From positions 1-30,724 of the forward strand of contig JBDTNK010000023.1 in assembly GCA_039933775.1 (NCBI GenBank): 30,724 nt of DNA, read 5' to 3'. Under the pieces are notes generated by a model that did not search any database, was not told where the DNA came from, and saw only the letters and a program-made list of their open reading frames with translations. This DNA comes from JBDTNK01 sp039933775 (GTDB taxonomy: Bacteria > Chloroflexota > Limnocylindria > QHBO01). Of the stretch, positions 1 through 7,204 are shown piece after piece; the first letter of the stretch is position 1, and each line of letters starts with the position of its first letter. Both the position numbers and the translations under genes were made by a program.

Positions 1-1
1 G

Positions 2-382
2 CTGCGTGCCGCTCCACAGCTGCTGGCGCGGCGCGGGATCGGCGTCCACAGCGCCGGCCAGTTCCTGGTCACCGCCGGTGACAATCCCGACCGCCTGCGC
101 AGCGCTGCCGCCTTCGGCATGCTGACCGGGACCGCGCCGGTGCCGGCCTCCTCGGGCAAGACGGTGCGCCATCGGCTCAACCGCGCCGGCGATCGTTGGG
201 CCAACTGCGCGCTGCACATGGTGGTGCTGAGCCGGATGGGCCACGACGAGCGCACCCGGGCCTATGTGCGGCGTCGCACGACCGAGGGCAAGACGACCAA
301 GGAGATCATGCGCTGCCTGAAGCGCTACGTGGCGCGTGAGGTGTATGGGCTGCTGCTGCAATCGCCAGGGTTGACGTCATAG
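2..382 (+). CDS. IS110-family transposase, C-terminal part (cut by window start)
   Basis: The frame is open from base 2 to a TAG stop at 380-382, giving about 126 residues of the C-terminal Transposase_20 region of an IS110-family enzyme. The typical order is visible: a GIG helix-hairpin-like segment (GIGVHSAGQFLVTAGD), then PVPASSGKTVRHRLNR, a helical stretch ending in RMGHDERTRAYV, and finally KTTKEIMRCLKRYVAREVY. IS110 enzymes are DEDD-type (RuvC-like) recombinases that also carry a catalytic serine in this C-terminal domain. The N-terminal DEDD part lies upstream of the window. No frameshift or stop is seen in this part, so it may belong to a complete element. Only 68 bases separate its stop from purB, so the element's right end must lie there if the copy is intact. 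Confidence 0.9.
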   Translation: MRAAPQLLARRGIGVHSAGQFLVTAGDNPDRLRSAAAFGMLTGTAPVPASSGKTVRHRLNRAGDRWANCALHMVVLSRMGHDERTRAYVRRRTTEGKTTKEIMRCLKRYVAREVYGLLLQSPGLTS

Positions 383-388
383 AAGCAT

Positions 389-433
389 CCACGGAATCAC
401 GAGCGGTTCGGACGCGGCGCTCACGAGCCGTGG
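389..433. repeat. Repeats between transposase stop and purB (possible IS right end)
   Basis: Two short structures are seen. CCACGG at 389-394 pairs with CCGTGG at 428-433, and TCACGAGC occurs twice, at 397-404 and 421-428. They lie in the only space where the right end of the IS110 element can be. IS110 elements usually lack long terminal inverted repeats, so these may be the terminus, a target-site remnant, or chance. Confidence 0.3.
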
Positions 434-438
434 ACCGA

Positions 439-444
439 TAGACT
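439..444 (+). promoter_or_regulatory. Putative -10 box of a leaderless purB transcript
   Basis: TAGACT ends six bases before the purB GTG. There is no purine-rich ribosome binding site in between. A start about 7 bases after a -10 box would put the first transcribed base on the start codon. The same TAGACT lies seven bases before purF. No convincing -35 hexamer is seen 17 bases upstream. Confidence 0.55.
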
Positions 445-450
445 GGTCGC

Positions 451-1755
451 GTGATCGATCGGTACGCGCTGCCCGAGCTGCGCGAGATCTTTGGTGAGCG
501 GCGCAAGCTCGAGCTGTGGCTGCGGATCGAGCTCCTCGCGGTCGAGGCGCTGAACGCCGCCGGGGTCGTGCCCGACGACGACTGGCAGCGAATCCAGCAC
601 GCGGCGCGCCACGTCGATCCGGAGCGGGTGCGCGAGATCGAGCAGGAGTCGCAGCATGACGTCATCGCCTTTTTGCGCAGCGTCACCGAGAGGCTCGGGC
701 CCGAGGGGCGCTGGCTGCACTTCGGCCTGACGAGCTCCGATGTGCTCGACACCGCGAGCGCGGTCCAGCTGCGCGACGCGACGGCGGTGGTGCAGACCGA
801 GCTGAAGCGGCTTATCGAGGTGACGAAGCGGCTTGCGCTCCAGCATCGGAGGACACCGATGGTCGGGCGCACTCACGGCATCCACGCCGAGCCGATCACC
901 TTCGGCTTCAAGGTGGCGGGCTGGTTCGCGGAGCTGGGACGTGACGCGGAGCGGCTGGCGCGGGCGCGCGACGGGATCGCGGTCGGCACGATCTCCGGCG
1001 CGGTCGGATCACACGCCAACGTATCGGCCGATGTCGAGGCGCATGTCTGTGCTGCCCTGGGACTGGTGCCCGATCAGGCGGCCACGCAGGTCGTCAGCCG
1101 CGATCGCCACGCCGAGCTGCTCACGACGCTGGCCATCCTGGGCGGCACGCTGGAGCGCGTCGCGGTCGAGCTGCGGCACCTGCAGCGGACCGAGGTGGGC
1201 GAGGCGTTCGAGCCGTTCGGCGCCGGCCAGCAGGGCAGCAGCGCGATGCCGCACAAGCGCAATCCGATCCTCACCGAGCGCGTGACCGGCATGTCGCGCC
1301 TGCTGCGCGCTGACGCGCTGGTGGGCCTCGAGAACATGGCGCTCTGGCACGAGCGCGACATCAGCCACAGCTCGGCGGAGCGCTTCGTCTTCGAGCGGGC
1401 GCTGGGCGTGGCCGCGTATGCCACGCGCACACTGGCCGACGTGCTCGACGGCCTCGAAGTCGACGCGGAGCGCATGGCGGCCAATCTTGATCGCCTCGAC
1501 GGCATGGTCTACTCGGAGGCGCTGCTGCTGGCGATGGTGGCCAAGGGCGCCGACCGGCAGGCGGCGTATCGCCTGGTGCAGGGCGCCGCCAAGCGTGCGT
1601 GGGCCGGTGAGGGCTCGTTCCGTGACCAGCTGCGCACCGACGCCGAGCTGAGCGAATGGCTCGACCCGGACGAGATCGAGCGGGCCATGAGCCTCGAGCA
1701 TCACCTGGCCGGCGTCGACGCGACGTACCGCGCCCTGGGGCTCGATGACGGCTGA
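451..1755 (+). CDS. purB: Adenylosuccinate lyase PurB
   Basis: A 434-residue protein of normal family length. It cleaves fumarate from SAICAR to give AICAR, and from adenylosuccinate to give AMP, so it acts twice in purine synthesis. The fumarase/aspartase superfamily motifs are intact: ESQHDVIAF (His69), HFGLTSSDVLDTA (His90), VGRTHGIHAEPITFG (His142) and the flexible signature loop QGSSAMPHKRNP around Ser263-Ser264. These match the catalytic residues of Bacillus-type PurB with a one-residue offset. The GTG at 451 is chosen because the first residues (MIDRYALPELREIF) match the family N-terminus and a TAGACT box sits six bases before it. The end overlaps the next gene by 11 bases, so it heads the purine cluster. 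Confidence 0.97.
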   Translation: MIDRYALPELREIFGERRKLELWLRIELLAVEALNAAGVVPDDDWQRIQHAARHVDPERVREIEQESQHDVIAFLRSVTERLGPEGRWLHFGLTSSDVLDTASAVQLRDATAVVQTELKRLIEVTKRLALQHRRTPMVGRTHGIHAEPITFGFKVAGWFAELGRDAERLARARDGIAVGTISGAVGSHANVSADVEAHVCAALGLVPDQAATQVVSRDRHAELLTTLAILGGTLERVAVELRHLQRTEVGEAFEPFGAGQQGSSAMPHKRNPILTERVTGMSRLLRADALVGLENMALWHERDISHSSAERFVFERALGVAAYATRTLADVLDGLEVDAERMAANLDRLDGMVYSEALLLAMVAKGADRQAAYRLVQGAAKRAWAGEGSFRDQLRTDAELSEWLDPDEIERAMSLEHHLAGVDATYRALGLDDG

Positions 1756-2671
1756 GCCGCGAGCTGAGCCGCGAGTCCAGCCGCGCCGTGGCTGGCTGCG
1801 CCACGCGGCCCGCGCCGGCCAGATTGTCAGCGACCGCGCGGACCTGTGGCTCGCCGGCGCGCTCGCATGGCTGGCGTACGGTGGCGTCCTCATCTTCCTG
1901 GCAGCGGTCGTTCCGTTCCCGTCGCTCGCCGATCTTGCCTTCTTCAGCGCCGACATCGCGGTGAGCGGGTCCATCCTGCCGGCCGTCCTGCTCGGCGCGG
2001 GGCTGCTCGCCGCCTTCATCGTCCTGTGCGTGCTGCACGCGGTGGGGGCATCGGTCGTCATCGGGGAGCTCGACGGCCGGCGCGGCTGGTTCGGGGCGGC
2101 GACGGAGCTCCTGGCCGTTCACCTCGTGGCCAGCGTGCCGGTCGCGGCCGCCGGGCTCTTCCTGAGCTGGCGCCTGGCGATCGTGGCGCCGGCCGAGTAC
2201 CAGTCGCCGGATATCGGCGGGCCGTTGGCCCTGCGCATCGCCGCCGGTGTGCTTCCCGAGCTGCTGCTCGTGCTGCTCGTACTGCTCGTGGTGCAGGTGA
2301 TGACCGCGGGCGCCTCGTGGCGCGTCGCCGGCTGGGGTCGGATCGCGCTCGCAATCGCCCTGCGCGGTGGCCTGACCGACGCCAGACGACATCCACTGCG
2401 GCTCGGCGGCATCGCCGTGGCGACCTTCGCCGTGCACCTCGCGTACGGGGCGATCGCCTTCCTGCTGCTCCGGCTGCTCTACGCGCCGATCGGTGCGGCG
2501 CTGGCAGAGGGGCAGGTTCGCGACGTCGGCATGATCGCCCTGCTGGTAGGCTTCGTGGCGATCTGGCTCTGCCTCGTCCTGGGCGGTGGGGCGCTCCACG
2601 CGTGGGCATCGGCCTGGTGGGCGGGTGAGCTGGAGGCGGGGACCCACCGGCACGAGGGAGCAGGCCTCTGA
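1745..2671 (+). CDS. Uncharacterised six-helix membrane protein in the purine cluster
   Basis: 308 residues, family not recognised. A basic, proline-rich cytoplasmic N-terminus (about 35 residues) is followed by about six hydrophobic segments near residues 36-58, 73-100, 119-145, 165-192, 222-245 and 265-290. The fourth is a nearly pure Leu/Val stretch. No catalytic motif or transporter signature is seen. The overall plan resembles generic DUF-type membrane proteins with a glycerophosphoryl-diester-like helical bundle, but I would not assign one. Its ATG lies inside the last codons of purB (11-base overlap) and its TGA shares a base with the mgtC ATG (TGATG). It is therefore probably translated from the purB message, and a link to purine or magnesium physiology is possible but unproven. 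Confidence 0.8.
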   Translation: MTAEPRAEPRVQPRRGWLRHAARAGQIVSDRADLWLAGALAWLAYGGVLIFLAAVVPFPSLADLAFFSADIAVSGSILPAVLLGAGLLAAFIVLCVLHAVGASVVIGELDGRRGWFGAATELLAVHLVASVPVAAAGLFLSWRLAIVAPAEYQSPDIGGPLALRIAAGVLPELLLVLLVLLVVQVMTAGASWRVAGWGRIALAIALRGGLTDARRHPLRLGGIAVATFAVHLAYGAIAFLLLRLLYAPIGAALAEGQVRDVGMIALLVGFVAIWLCLVLGGGALHAWASAWWAGELEAGTHRHEGAGL

Positions 2672-3159
2672 TGGAGATCGGGCAGCAGGCGGAGCTGGTC
2701 CTGCGCCTCGTCGCGGGTCTGGTTCTGGCCGCCGCGGTCGGCTGGGAGCGCGAGGTCCAGCGCATGCCGGCCGGCTTCCGGACCCACGCCCTGGTGGGGC
2801 TGGGCGCGGCCGTCTTCACCGTCGTGGGCGCCTACGGCCTGACCGGCGCGAACGCGGATCCGACGCGCGTGGCTGCCCAGATCGTGTCGGGCATCGGCTT
2901 CCTGGGCGGCGGCGCGATCCTGCACTATGGCGGGAACGTGCGCGGCCTGACCACCGCCGCCTCGCTCTGGGCGGTCGCCGCGGTCGGCATGGCCGCCGGT
3001 GCCGGCCTCTACGTCATCGCAGTGGCCGCGGCGGTGCTCATCGTCGTGGCGCTCGACATCTTCGATCGCTTCGAGACGGTGCTCAAGCGACGATTCGACA
3101 TCCCGGCCAAGCGGAGCTCCTTCGATGAGCCCGGCGGATCAACGGAGGACGGCGCATGA
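2671..3159 (+). CDS. MgtC/SapB-family inner-membrane protein
   Basis: 162 residues, with the MgtC family landmarks in order: LAAAVGWERE near residue 19, PAGFRTHALVGLGAA at 33-47, RVAAQIVSGIGFLGGGAI at 66-83 and VRGLTTAASLW at 90-100. About four to five transmembrane helices are followed by a short hydrophilic tail (about residues 131-162), shorter than the ACT-like C-terminal domain of Salmonella MgtC. MgtC proteins are linked to growth in low magnesium, and Salmonella MgtC inhibits the F1Fo ATP synthase. Many family members are general stress membrane proteins without a known substrate. It starts within a TGATG overlap and its stop overlaps the purC ATG (ATGA), so it is tightly embedded in the purine operon. 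Confidence 0.92.
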   Translation: MEIGQQAELVLRLVAGLVLAAAVGWEREVQRMPAGFRTHALVGLGAAVFTVVGAYGLTGANADPTRVAAQIVSGIGFLGGGAILHYGGNVRGLTTAASLWAVAAVGMAAGAGLYVIAVAAAVLIVVALDIFDRFETVLKRRFDIPAKRSSFDEPGGSTEDGA

Positions 3160-4055
3160 CCATGAAGATCGACCGCATCGAGGGCCTCGAGCTGCTGCAC
3201 CGGGGCAAGGTGCGCGAGACGTACCGCGTCGACGACGAGCGCCTGCTCCTGGTCGCCACCGACCGCCTCAGCGCCTTCGACGTCGTCTTCGACCAGCCGA
3301 TCCCCGACAAGGGGCGCGTGCTGACCCGCCTCTCCGCCTGGTGGTTCGAGCTGCTCGTGGCGCTGGGACCGTCCCACTTCCTGTCGATCGATCCGTCCGA
3401 GCTGCCCGATGGCGCCCGCACCCCGGAGCTCGCCGGTCGGTCGATGCTCGTGCGGCGCGCGGATCGGGTCGACGCCGAGTGCGTCGTGCGCGGCTACCTG
3501 GCGGGATCGGGCTGGGCCGAGTACCGGCGCAGCGGCACGGTCGGCGGCCACCGTCTGCCCGATGGCATGCGCGAGGCGGATCGCCTGCCCGAGCCGATCT
3601 TCACGCCCTCGACCAAGGCCGAGGTGGGCCACGACGAGAACATCACTCGCGAGCAGCTGGCCGAGATGGTCGGGGCGGAGCTGGCCCGCGACCTCGAAGA
3701 GCGCTCACTGGCGCTCTACACCTCCGGCGCGCAGCACGCCGAGGAGGTGGGGCTGATCCTGGCCGACACGAAATTCGAGCTCGGCTTCATCGACGGCGAG
3801 CTGGCCCTGATCGACGAGGTGCTCACGCCCGATTCGAGCCGGTTCTGGGACGCGAAGCTGTACGAGCCGGGTGCCAGCCCGCCGAGCTTCGACAAGCAGT
3901 ACGTGCGCGACTTCGTCGCGGCATCGGGCTGGAACAAGGAGCCGCCGGCACCGACGCTGCCCGACGACGTCATCGACGGGACGCGCGAGCGCTACGTGAC
4001 CGCCTACGAGCGGCTCACCGGGGAGTCGTGGGACGCGGCGGTGACATCGGCCTGA
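3156..4055 (+). CDS. purC: SAICAR synthetase PurC
   Basis: 299 residues. It joins CAIR and aspartate with ATP to form SAICAR. Seen motifs: GKVRETYRVDD (residues 17-27, nucleotide loop), ATDRLSAFDVVFD (34-46), VVRGYLAGSGW (110-120), LPEPIFTPSTKAEVGHDENI (144-163, substrate loop), and the two family signatures LADTKFELGF (202-211) and IDEVLTPDSSRFW (219-231). The length fits the longer PurC type, as in yeast Ade1, rather than the 235-residue Bacillus type. The ATG at 3156 overlaps the mgtC stop; a second ATG at 3162 is possible. The stop is joined to the purS start as TGATG. Confidence 0.98.
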   Translation: MTMKIDRIEGLELLHRGKVRETYRVDDERLLLVATDRLSAFDVVFDQPIPDKGRVLTRLSAWWFELLVALGPSHFLSIDPSELPDGARTPELAGRSMLVRRADRVDAECVVRGYLAGSGWAEYRRSGTVGGHRLPDGMREADRLPEPIFTPSTKAEVGHDENITREQLAEMVGAELARDLEERSLALYTSGAQHAEEVGLILADTKFELGFIDGELALIDEVLTPDSSRFWDAKLYEPGASPPSFDKQYVRDFVAASGWNKEPPAPTLPDDVIDGTRERYVTAYERLTGESWDAAVTSA

Positions 4056-4336
4056 TGCGCTGGCTGGCGGAGGTGCATGTCAGCCTGCGGCCGGGCATCG
4101 CAGACCCGGAGGGCCAGACCATCGCAGGCGGACTGCGCTCGCTGGGCTTCGCATCGGTCAGCCAGGTGCGATCCGGCAAGCTGCTGCGCATCACCTTCGA
4201 GGCCGATGACAGCACGACCGCAGAAGCCTCTGTTGCCGAGATGTGCCGCCAGCTGCTGGCCAACCCGGTGATAGAGGTCGCGACCTGGGAGCTGCGCGCC
4301 GACGCGATGCTCGACGAGGACGAGGCGCTGCCATGA
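4055..4336 (+). CDS. purS: FGAM synthase subunit PurS
   Basis: 93 residues. PurS is the small dimeric subunit that bridges PurQ and small-type PurL and helps pass ammonia between them. The typical pattern is present: EVHVSLRPGIADPEG (residues 6-20), a LRSLGFASVSQVRSGK stretch (27-42), then an acidic helical half ending in NPVIEVATWEL. Its ATG shares a base with the purC stop (TGATG) and its TGA lies inside the ATG of purQ. These overlaps, and the presence of a PurL without a glutaminase domain downstream, make the assignment firm. The reading frame runs far upstream of 4055, but the upstream part is only the out-of-frame shadow of purC. Confidence 0.95.
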   Translation: MRWLAEVHVSLRPGIADPEGQTIAGGLRSLGFASVSQVRSGKLLRITFEADDSTTAEASVAEMCRQLLANPVIEVATWELRADAMLDEDEALP

Positions 4337-5073
4337 TGCTCACGCGGGCTGCCCCGCGCATCGCGGTCGTCGTCTTTCCCGGGACGTGGAGCGAGCGCGA
4401 CTTCGCGCACGTCGCCGGATCGGTCCTGGGCTGGGACGCAACCATGGTCTGGCATGCCGAGACCGACCTTGGCGGGGCCGATGCGGTCGTCCTGCCCGGC
4501 GGCTTCGCGCACGGCGACCACCTGCGCACCGGTGCGATCGCCCGCTTCAGCCCGATCATGGCGGCGGTCCGCGCGTTCGCCGATGCCGGAGGCCCGGTGA
4601 TCGGCTCGTGCAACGGCTTCCAGGTGCTATGCGAGGCAGGGCTGCTGCCCGGCGCCCTGGTGCGCAACGACCACCTGCAGTTCCGATGCGACTGGCAGCA
4701 CCTGCGCGTCGCCGCGGACGGTGGTGCTTGGCTTGGCGGCCTGGCCGCCGGGGAGGTGCTGCGGCTCCCGATCAGCCACGGCGAAGGGCGCTACGTGGCG
4801 GACGAGGCGACGCTCGACGAGCTCGAGGCATCCGGCCGCGTCGTGCTGCGCTACGCGGATGCAGGCGGATTTGTCACCGATGCCGCCAACCCCAACGGCT
4901 CGCTGCGCGGGATCGCGGGCATCGTCAACCCGGCGCGCAACGTGCTCGGCCTGATGCCGCACCCGGAGCGTGCCGCCGAGGCGGAGGTGGGTGGGACCGA
5001 TGGCCTGCGCATCTTCCGCTCGCTCGACCGATGGCTGAGCGAGCAGCCGGCCGGCGCCGAGCGTCGGCTATGA
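4333..5073 (+). CDS. purQ: FGAM synthase glutaminase subunit PurQ
   Basis: 246 residues, a class I glutamine amidotransferase that supplies ammonia to PurL. The catalytic triad is visible: Cys93 in the nucleophile elbow GSCNGFQVLC, and His210 and Glu212 in LMPHPERA. Also seen are AVVVFPGTWSERD near the N-terminus, the oxyanion region LPGGFAHGDHLRTGAIA (54-70), and ISHGEGRY (147-154). It is slightly longer than Bacillus PurQ because of an N-terminal MMLTRAAPR and a longer C-terminus. The ATG at 4333 overlaps the purS stop; the next codon is also ATG. The stop TGA is part of TATGAT (5069-5074), a possible -10 box for the next gene. Confidence 0.97.
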   Translation: MMLTRAAPRIAVVVFPGTWSERDFAHVAGSVLGWDATMVWHAETDLGGADAVVLPGGFAHGDHLRTGAIARFSPIMAAVRAFADAGGPVIGSCNGFQVLCEAGLLPGALVRNDHLQFRCDWQHLRVAADGGAWLGGLAAGEVLRLPISHGEGRYVADEATLDELEASGRVVLRYADAGGFVTDAANPNGSLRGIAGIVNPARNVLGLMPHPERAAEAEVGGTDGLRIFRSLDRWLSEQPAGAERRL

Positions 5074-5074
5074 T
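5069..5074 (+). promoter_or_regulatory. Possible internal -10 box before the zinc-ribbon genes
   Basis: TATGAT differs from the TATAAT consensus at one base and overlaps the purQ stop codon. A start near 5081 would give a leader of about 36 bases carrying the GGAGG at 5101-5105. No recognisable -35 hexamer lies 17 bases upstream, so this is tentative. Confidence 0.35.
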
Positions 5075-5116
5075 CGATCCGTCCCACACCGGTCAAGAGT
5101 GGAGGCGCTGAGCCCG

Positions 5117-6418
5117 ATGCAACACGACGACGCGAGGGACCCCGAGCGACGCGCGGACGACGCGACGCCGCCCGATCCCACGCCCACCGATCCGACGCCC
5201 ACCGAGAGTCCCGACGCAGCCGGCACGGTTGACGCCAACGAGGTGCCGCCGCACGACGCGGCGCCGGCCCAGGTGCCTGCCGACGCTCCGGCCCAGGTGC
5301 CGTCGGACGCACCGATCTCGACCGACGCCACCTTGGACGCCACGTGGCCGCAGCAGGACGTGGCGCCTCCGGCCGACGAGCGGGCAGACACGTGGCCCGA
5401 GCGCGTGGAGCCGGAACCCGACGCGTCCGCCGCCTGGCCCGCGGAAGACCGCAGCGCCTCGGACCTCGCCGATACCGCCTCCTACGATGCGGTCCCCGCC
5501 GAGCCGGACTATTCGGCATCCACGACGCCTGCCGCGCCCGCCGGGCCGCCGCCGAGCGAGGCCGAAGCGTTCGACCCGGGCGCCGCGGCTCCGGCCGCCG
5601 CAGCGGCCGCGGGCGCGCATGCCGTGCCGGCCACGAACGTCAGCGAGAGCACGCGCTGCCCGCGCTGCGGCACCGAGAATCGGCCGGGCCTCGCCTTCTG
5701 CAGCAACTGCGGCCAGCGCCTGGTGGCAGCGGGCGCCAGCGCCACGCTGGAACGTCCCGGCACGCCGGAGGGCACGCAGGCCTGTCCACGCTGCGGCACC
5801 CACAATCGCGCCGGCGTGGCGTTCTGCCAGAACTGCGGCGCCAACCTGCGCACCGCCGCCGCAGCGGCGGGCTACGTGCCTCCGGCGGTGACCGCCGAGG
5901 GCGACGCCCCGGTCGCCACCGGGACCTCGGCCCGTGACATGGCGCGGGGCGGCGCGATCCTCGGCCCGATCGTGCTGCTCATCGGGGCGATCGGCATCGC
6001 CGTCGGCTGGCTGCTGCCCTTCCCGTACGGCGGGGGCTCCCTCTTCGAGCGTGCCTTCGGGTCCGGCGGCTACGGCGCGGCCTTCTGGAGCGGCTTTTCC
6101 GATGTGTCCGGCAACCTCATCGACCAGGTCTACTTCGGCCTCGCGGGAGCTGCGCCGGTGTTCGTGGCGCTGCTGCTGGTGCTCGTGGTCGCCGGCTTGA
6201 TGCGCGCCGTCCCGGGATCGCTGCAGCGCGTCGGGCTGGGCGTGGCGGCCATCTGGGCACTCGGCCTGGTGGTGCTGTTCCTCATCGCGGAGGTCTTCGC
6301 GAGCTGGAGCGGCGACATCGTGGGACTGCTGCGCGACCTCTCACCGGGCGGGATCATCTTCTTCCTGGCGTCGCTGATCGTGCTCATCGGCACGCTGACG
6401 CGCTTCGCCAAGAGCTGA
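5117..6418 (+). CDS. Double zinc-ribbon membrane protein with long disordered N-terminus
   Basis: 433 residues, function unknown. Residues 1 to about 175 are acidic and rich in Pro, Ala, Asp and Thr, hence probably disordered, with near-repeats such as AQVPADAPAQVPSDAP. Two zinc ribbons follow, with Cys pairs at 181/184 and 195/198, then 223/226 and 237/240 (CPRCGT-10-CxNCG in each). Four hydrophobic helices are seen near 279-301, 341-362, 372-395 and 411-428. Such double zinc ribbons (DZR type) often fold as non-catalytic modules. The ATG at 5117 is preferred over the GTG at 5099 because GGAGG at 5101-5105 is correctly spaced for it. Lying between purQ and purL with a four-helix zinc-ribbon neighbour, it may be a membrane partner of unknown role. 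Confidence 0.85.
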   Translation: MQHDDARDPERRADDATPPDPTPTDPTPTESPDAAGTVDANEVPPHDAAPAQVPADAPAQVPSDAPISTDATLDATWPQQDVAPPADERADTWPERVEPEPDASAAWPAEDRSASDLADTASYDAVPAEPDYSASTTPAAPAGPPPSEAEAFDPGAAAPAAAAAAGAHAVPATNVSESTRCPRCGTENRPGLAFCSNCGQRLVAAGASATLERPGTPEGTQACPRCGTHNRAGVAFCQNCGANLRTAAAAAGYVPPAVTAEGDAPVATGTSARDMARGGAILGPIVLLIGAIGIAVGWLLPFPYGGGSLFERAFGSGGYGAAFWSGFSDVSGNLIDQVYFGLAGAAPVFVALLLVLVVAGLMRAVPGSLQRVGLGVAAIWALGLVVLFLIAEVFASWSGDIVGLLRDLSPGGIIFFLASLIVLIGTLTRFAKS

Positions 6419-6421
6419 CCG

Positions 6422-7183
6422 ATGCGGACCTGCGCGAACTGCGGGACCGAGGTCGACGAGGACGCGGCCTTCTGCCCTTCCTGCGGACAGCCGCTCGCCG
6501 CGGAGCCATCGACCCCCGGCGCACCGCCGCCTGCGCCCTCGTGGCACGCCGGCGAGGACGAACCGGAGCTGGCGCGCGGCGCCTCGACGGCCGCCTGGTC
6601 GCGGTCCGATGCCAGCGACGAGGCGACCGACGCCGGTGACGTGCCACTCGCGCCCGGCGCCGCAAGCCTGGTGCCGCCCATCACGCCGTCCGGCGAGCCG
6701 TTCGCGCAGGATCCGCTGGCGTCGCCACCACCAGCACCGCCCGTCACGCCCGCACCTCGTCCCGCGACGGCGTCACAGGATGCGACCCGTCGCGAACCGA
6801 CATCGATCAACCTGCCCTTCACGTGGCCGGTGACCCTCTCCGGCTGGTTGGTGGGCGGCGGCGCCTTCATCGGCGGGCTGGCGCTCTTCGTCGACTTCCG
6901 GCTCTTCAGCAACCCGATCACCATCGTGCTGCTCGTGCTGCTCCTCGCCGTGGCGGCGACTGTCTTCCTGGCGCGGAGCATCCCGACCATCGCCTACCTG
7001 CAGCTGATGGTGATGGCCACGGTGTTCATCGGGCTCGGGGTTGCGCTCGATCGCATCGGCTTCGGGTCGGTCGTGGGCATCGGCTCCGCGATCCTGCTGC
7101 TGGCCATGATCGCCGCCGCGACCGGGGTGGTGATCGCCGAGACCGGCCGCGATCGACCGTGGGCTGGCCCCGGACCGGGCTGA
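6422..7183 (+). CDS. Single zinc-ribbon four-helix membrane protein
   Basis: 253 residues, function unknown. The first 21 residues form a zinc ribbon with Cys4/Cys7 and Cys18/Cys21. Residues 25 to about 128 are Pro/Ala/Ser/Thr-rich and probably disordered. Four hydrophobic helices lie near 137-157, 165-185, 190-210 and 215-238. It begins three bases after the stop of the preceding zinc-ribbon gene and has the same ribbon-linker-four-helix plan, so the two probably arose by duplication or are built as a pair. purL starts 21 bases after its stop. No enzymatic motif is seen. Confidence 0.82.
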   Translation: MRTCANCGTEVDEDAAFCPSCGQPLAAEPSTPGAPPPAPSWHAGEDEPELARGASTAAWSRSDASDEATDAGDVPLAPGAASLVPPITPSGEPFAQDPLASPPPAPPVTPAPRPATASQDATRREPTSINLPFTWPVTLSGWLVGGGAFIGGLALFVDFRLFSNPITIVLLVLLLAVAATVFLARSIPTIAYLQLMVMATVFIGLGVALDRIGFGSVVGIGSAILLLAMIAAATGVVIAETGRDRPWAGPGPG

Positions 7184-7204
7184 GGCACCCATCGGCCGAT
7201 CGTC

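Noticed and set aside
306..885. Long antisense frames over purB
   Set aside because: They are Arg/Ser-rich shadows of the purB frame, as expected from high GC, with no family character.
2999..4054. Upstream extension of the purS frame through purC
   Set aside because: The reading is Arg/Pro-rich shadow of purC; the conserved PurS N-terminus starts at ATG 4055.
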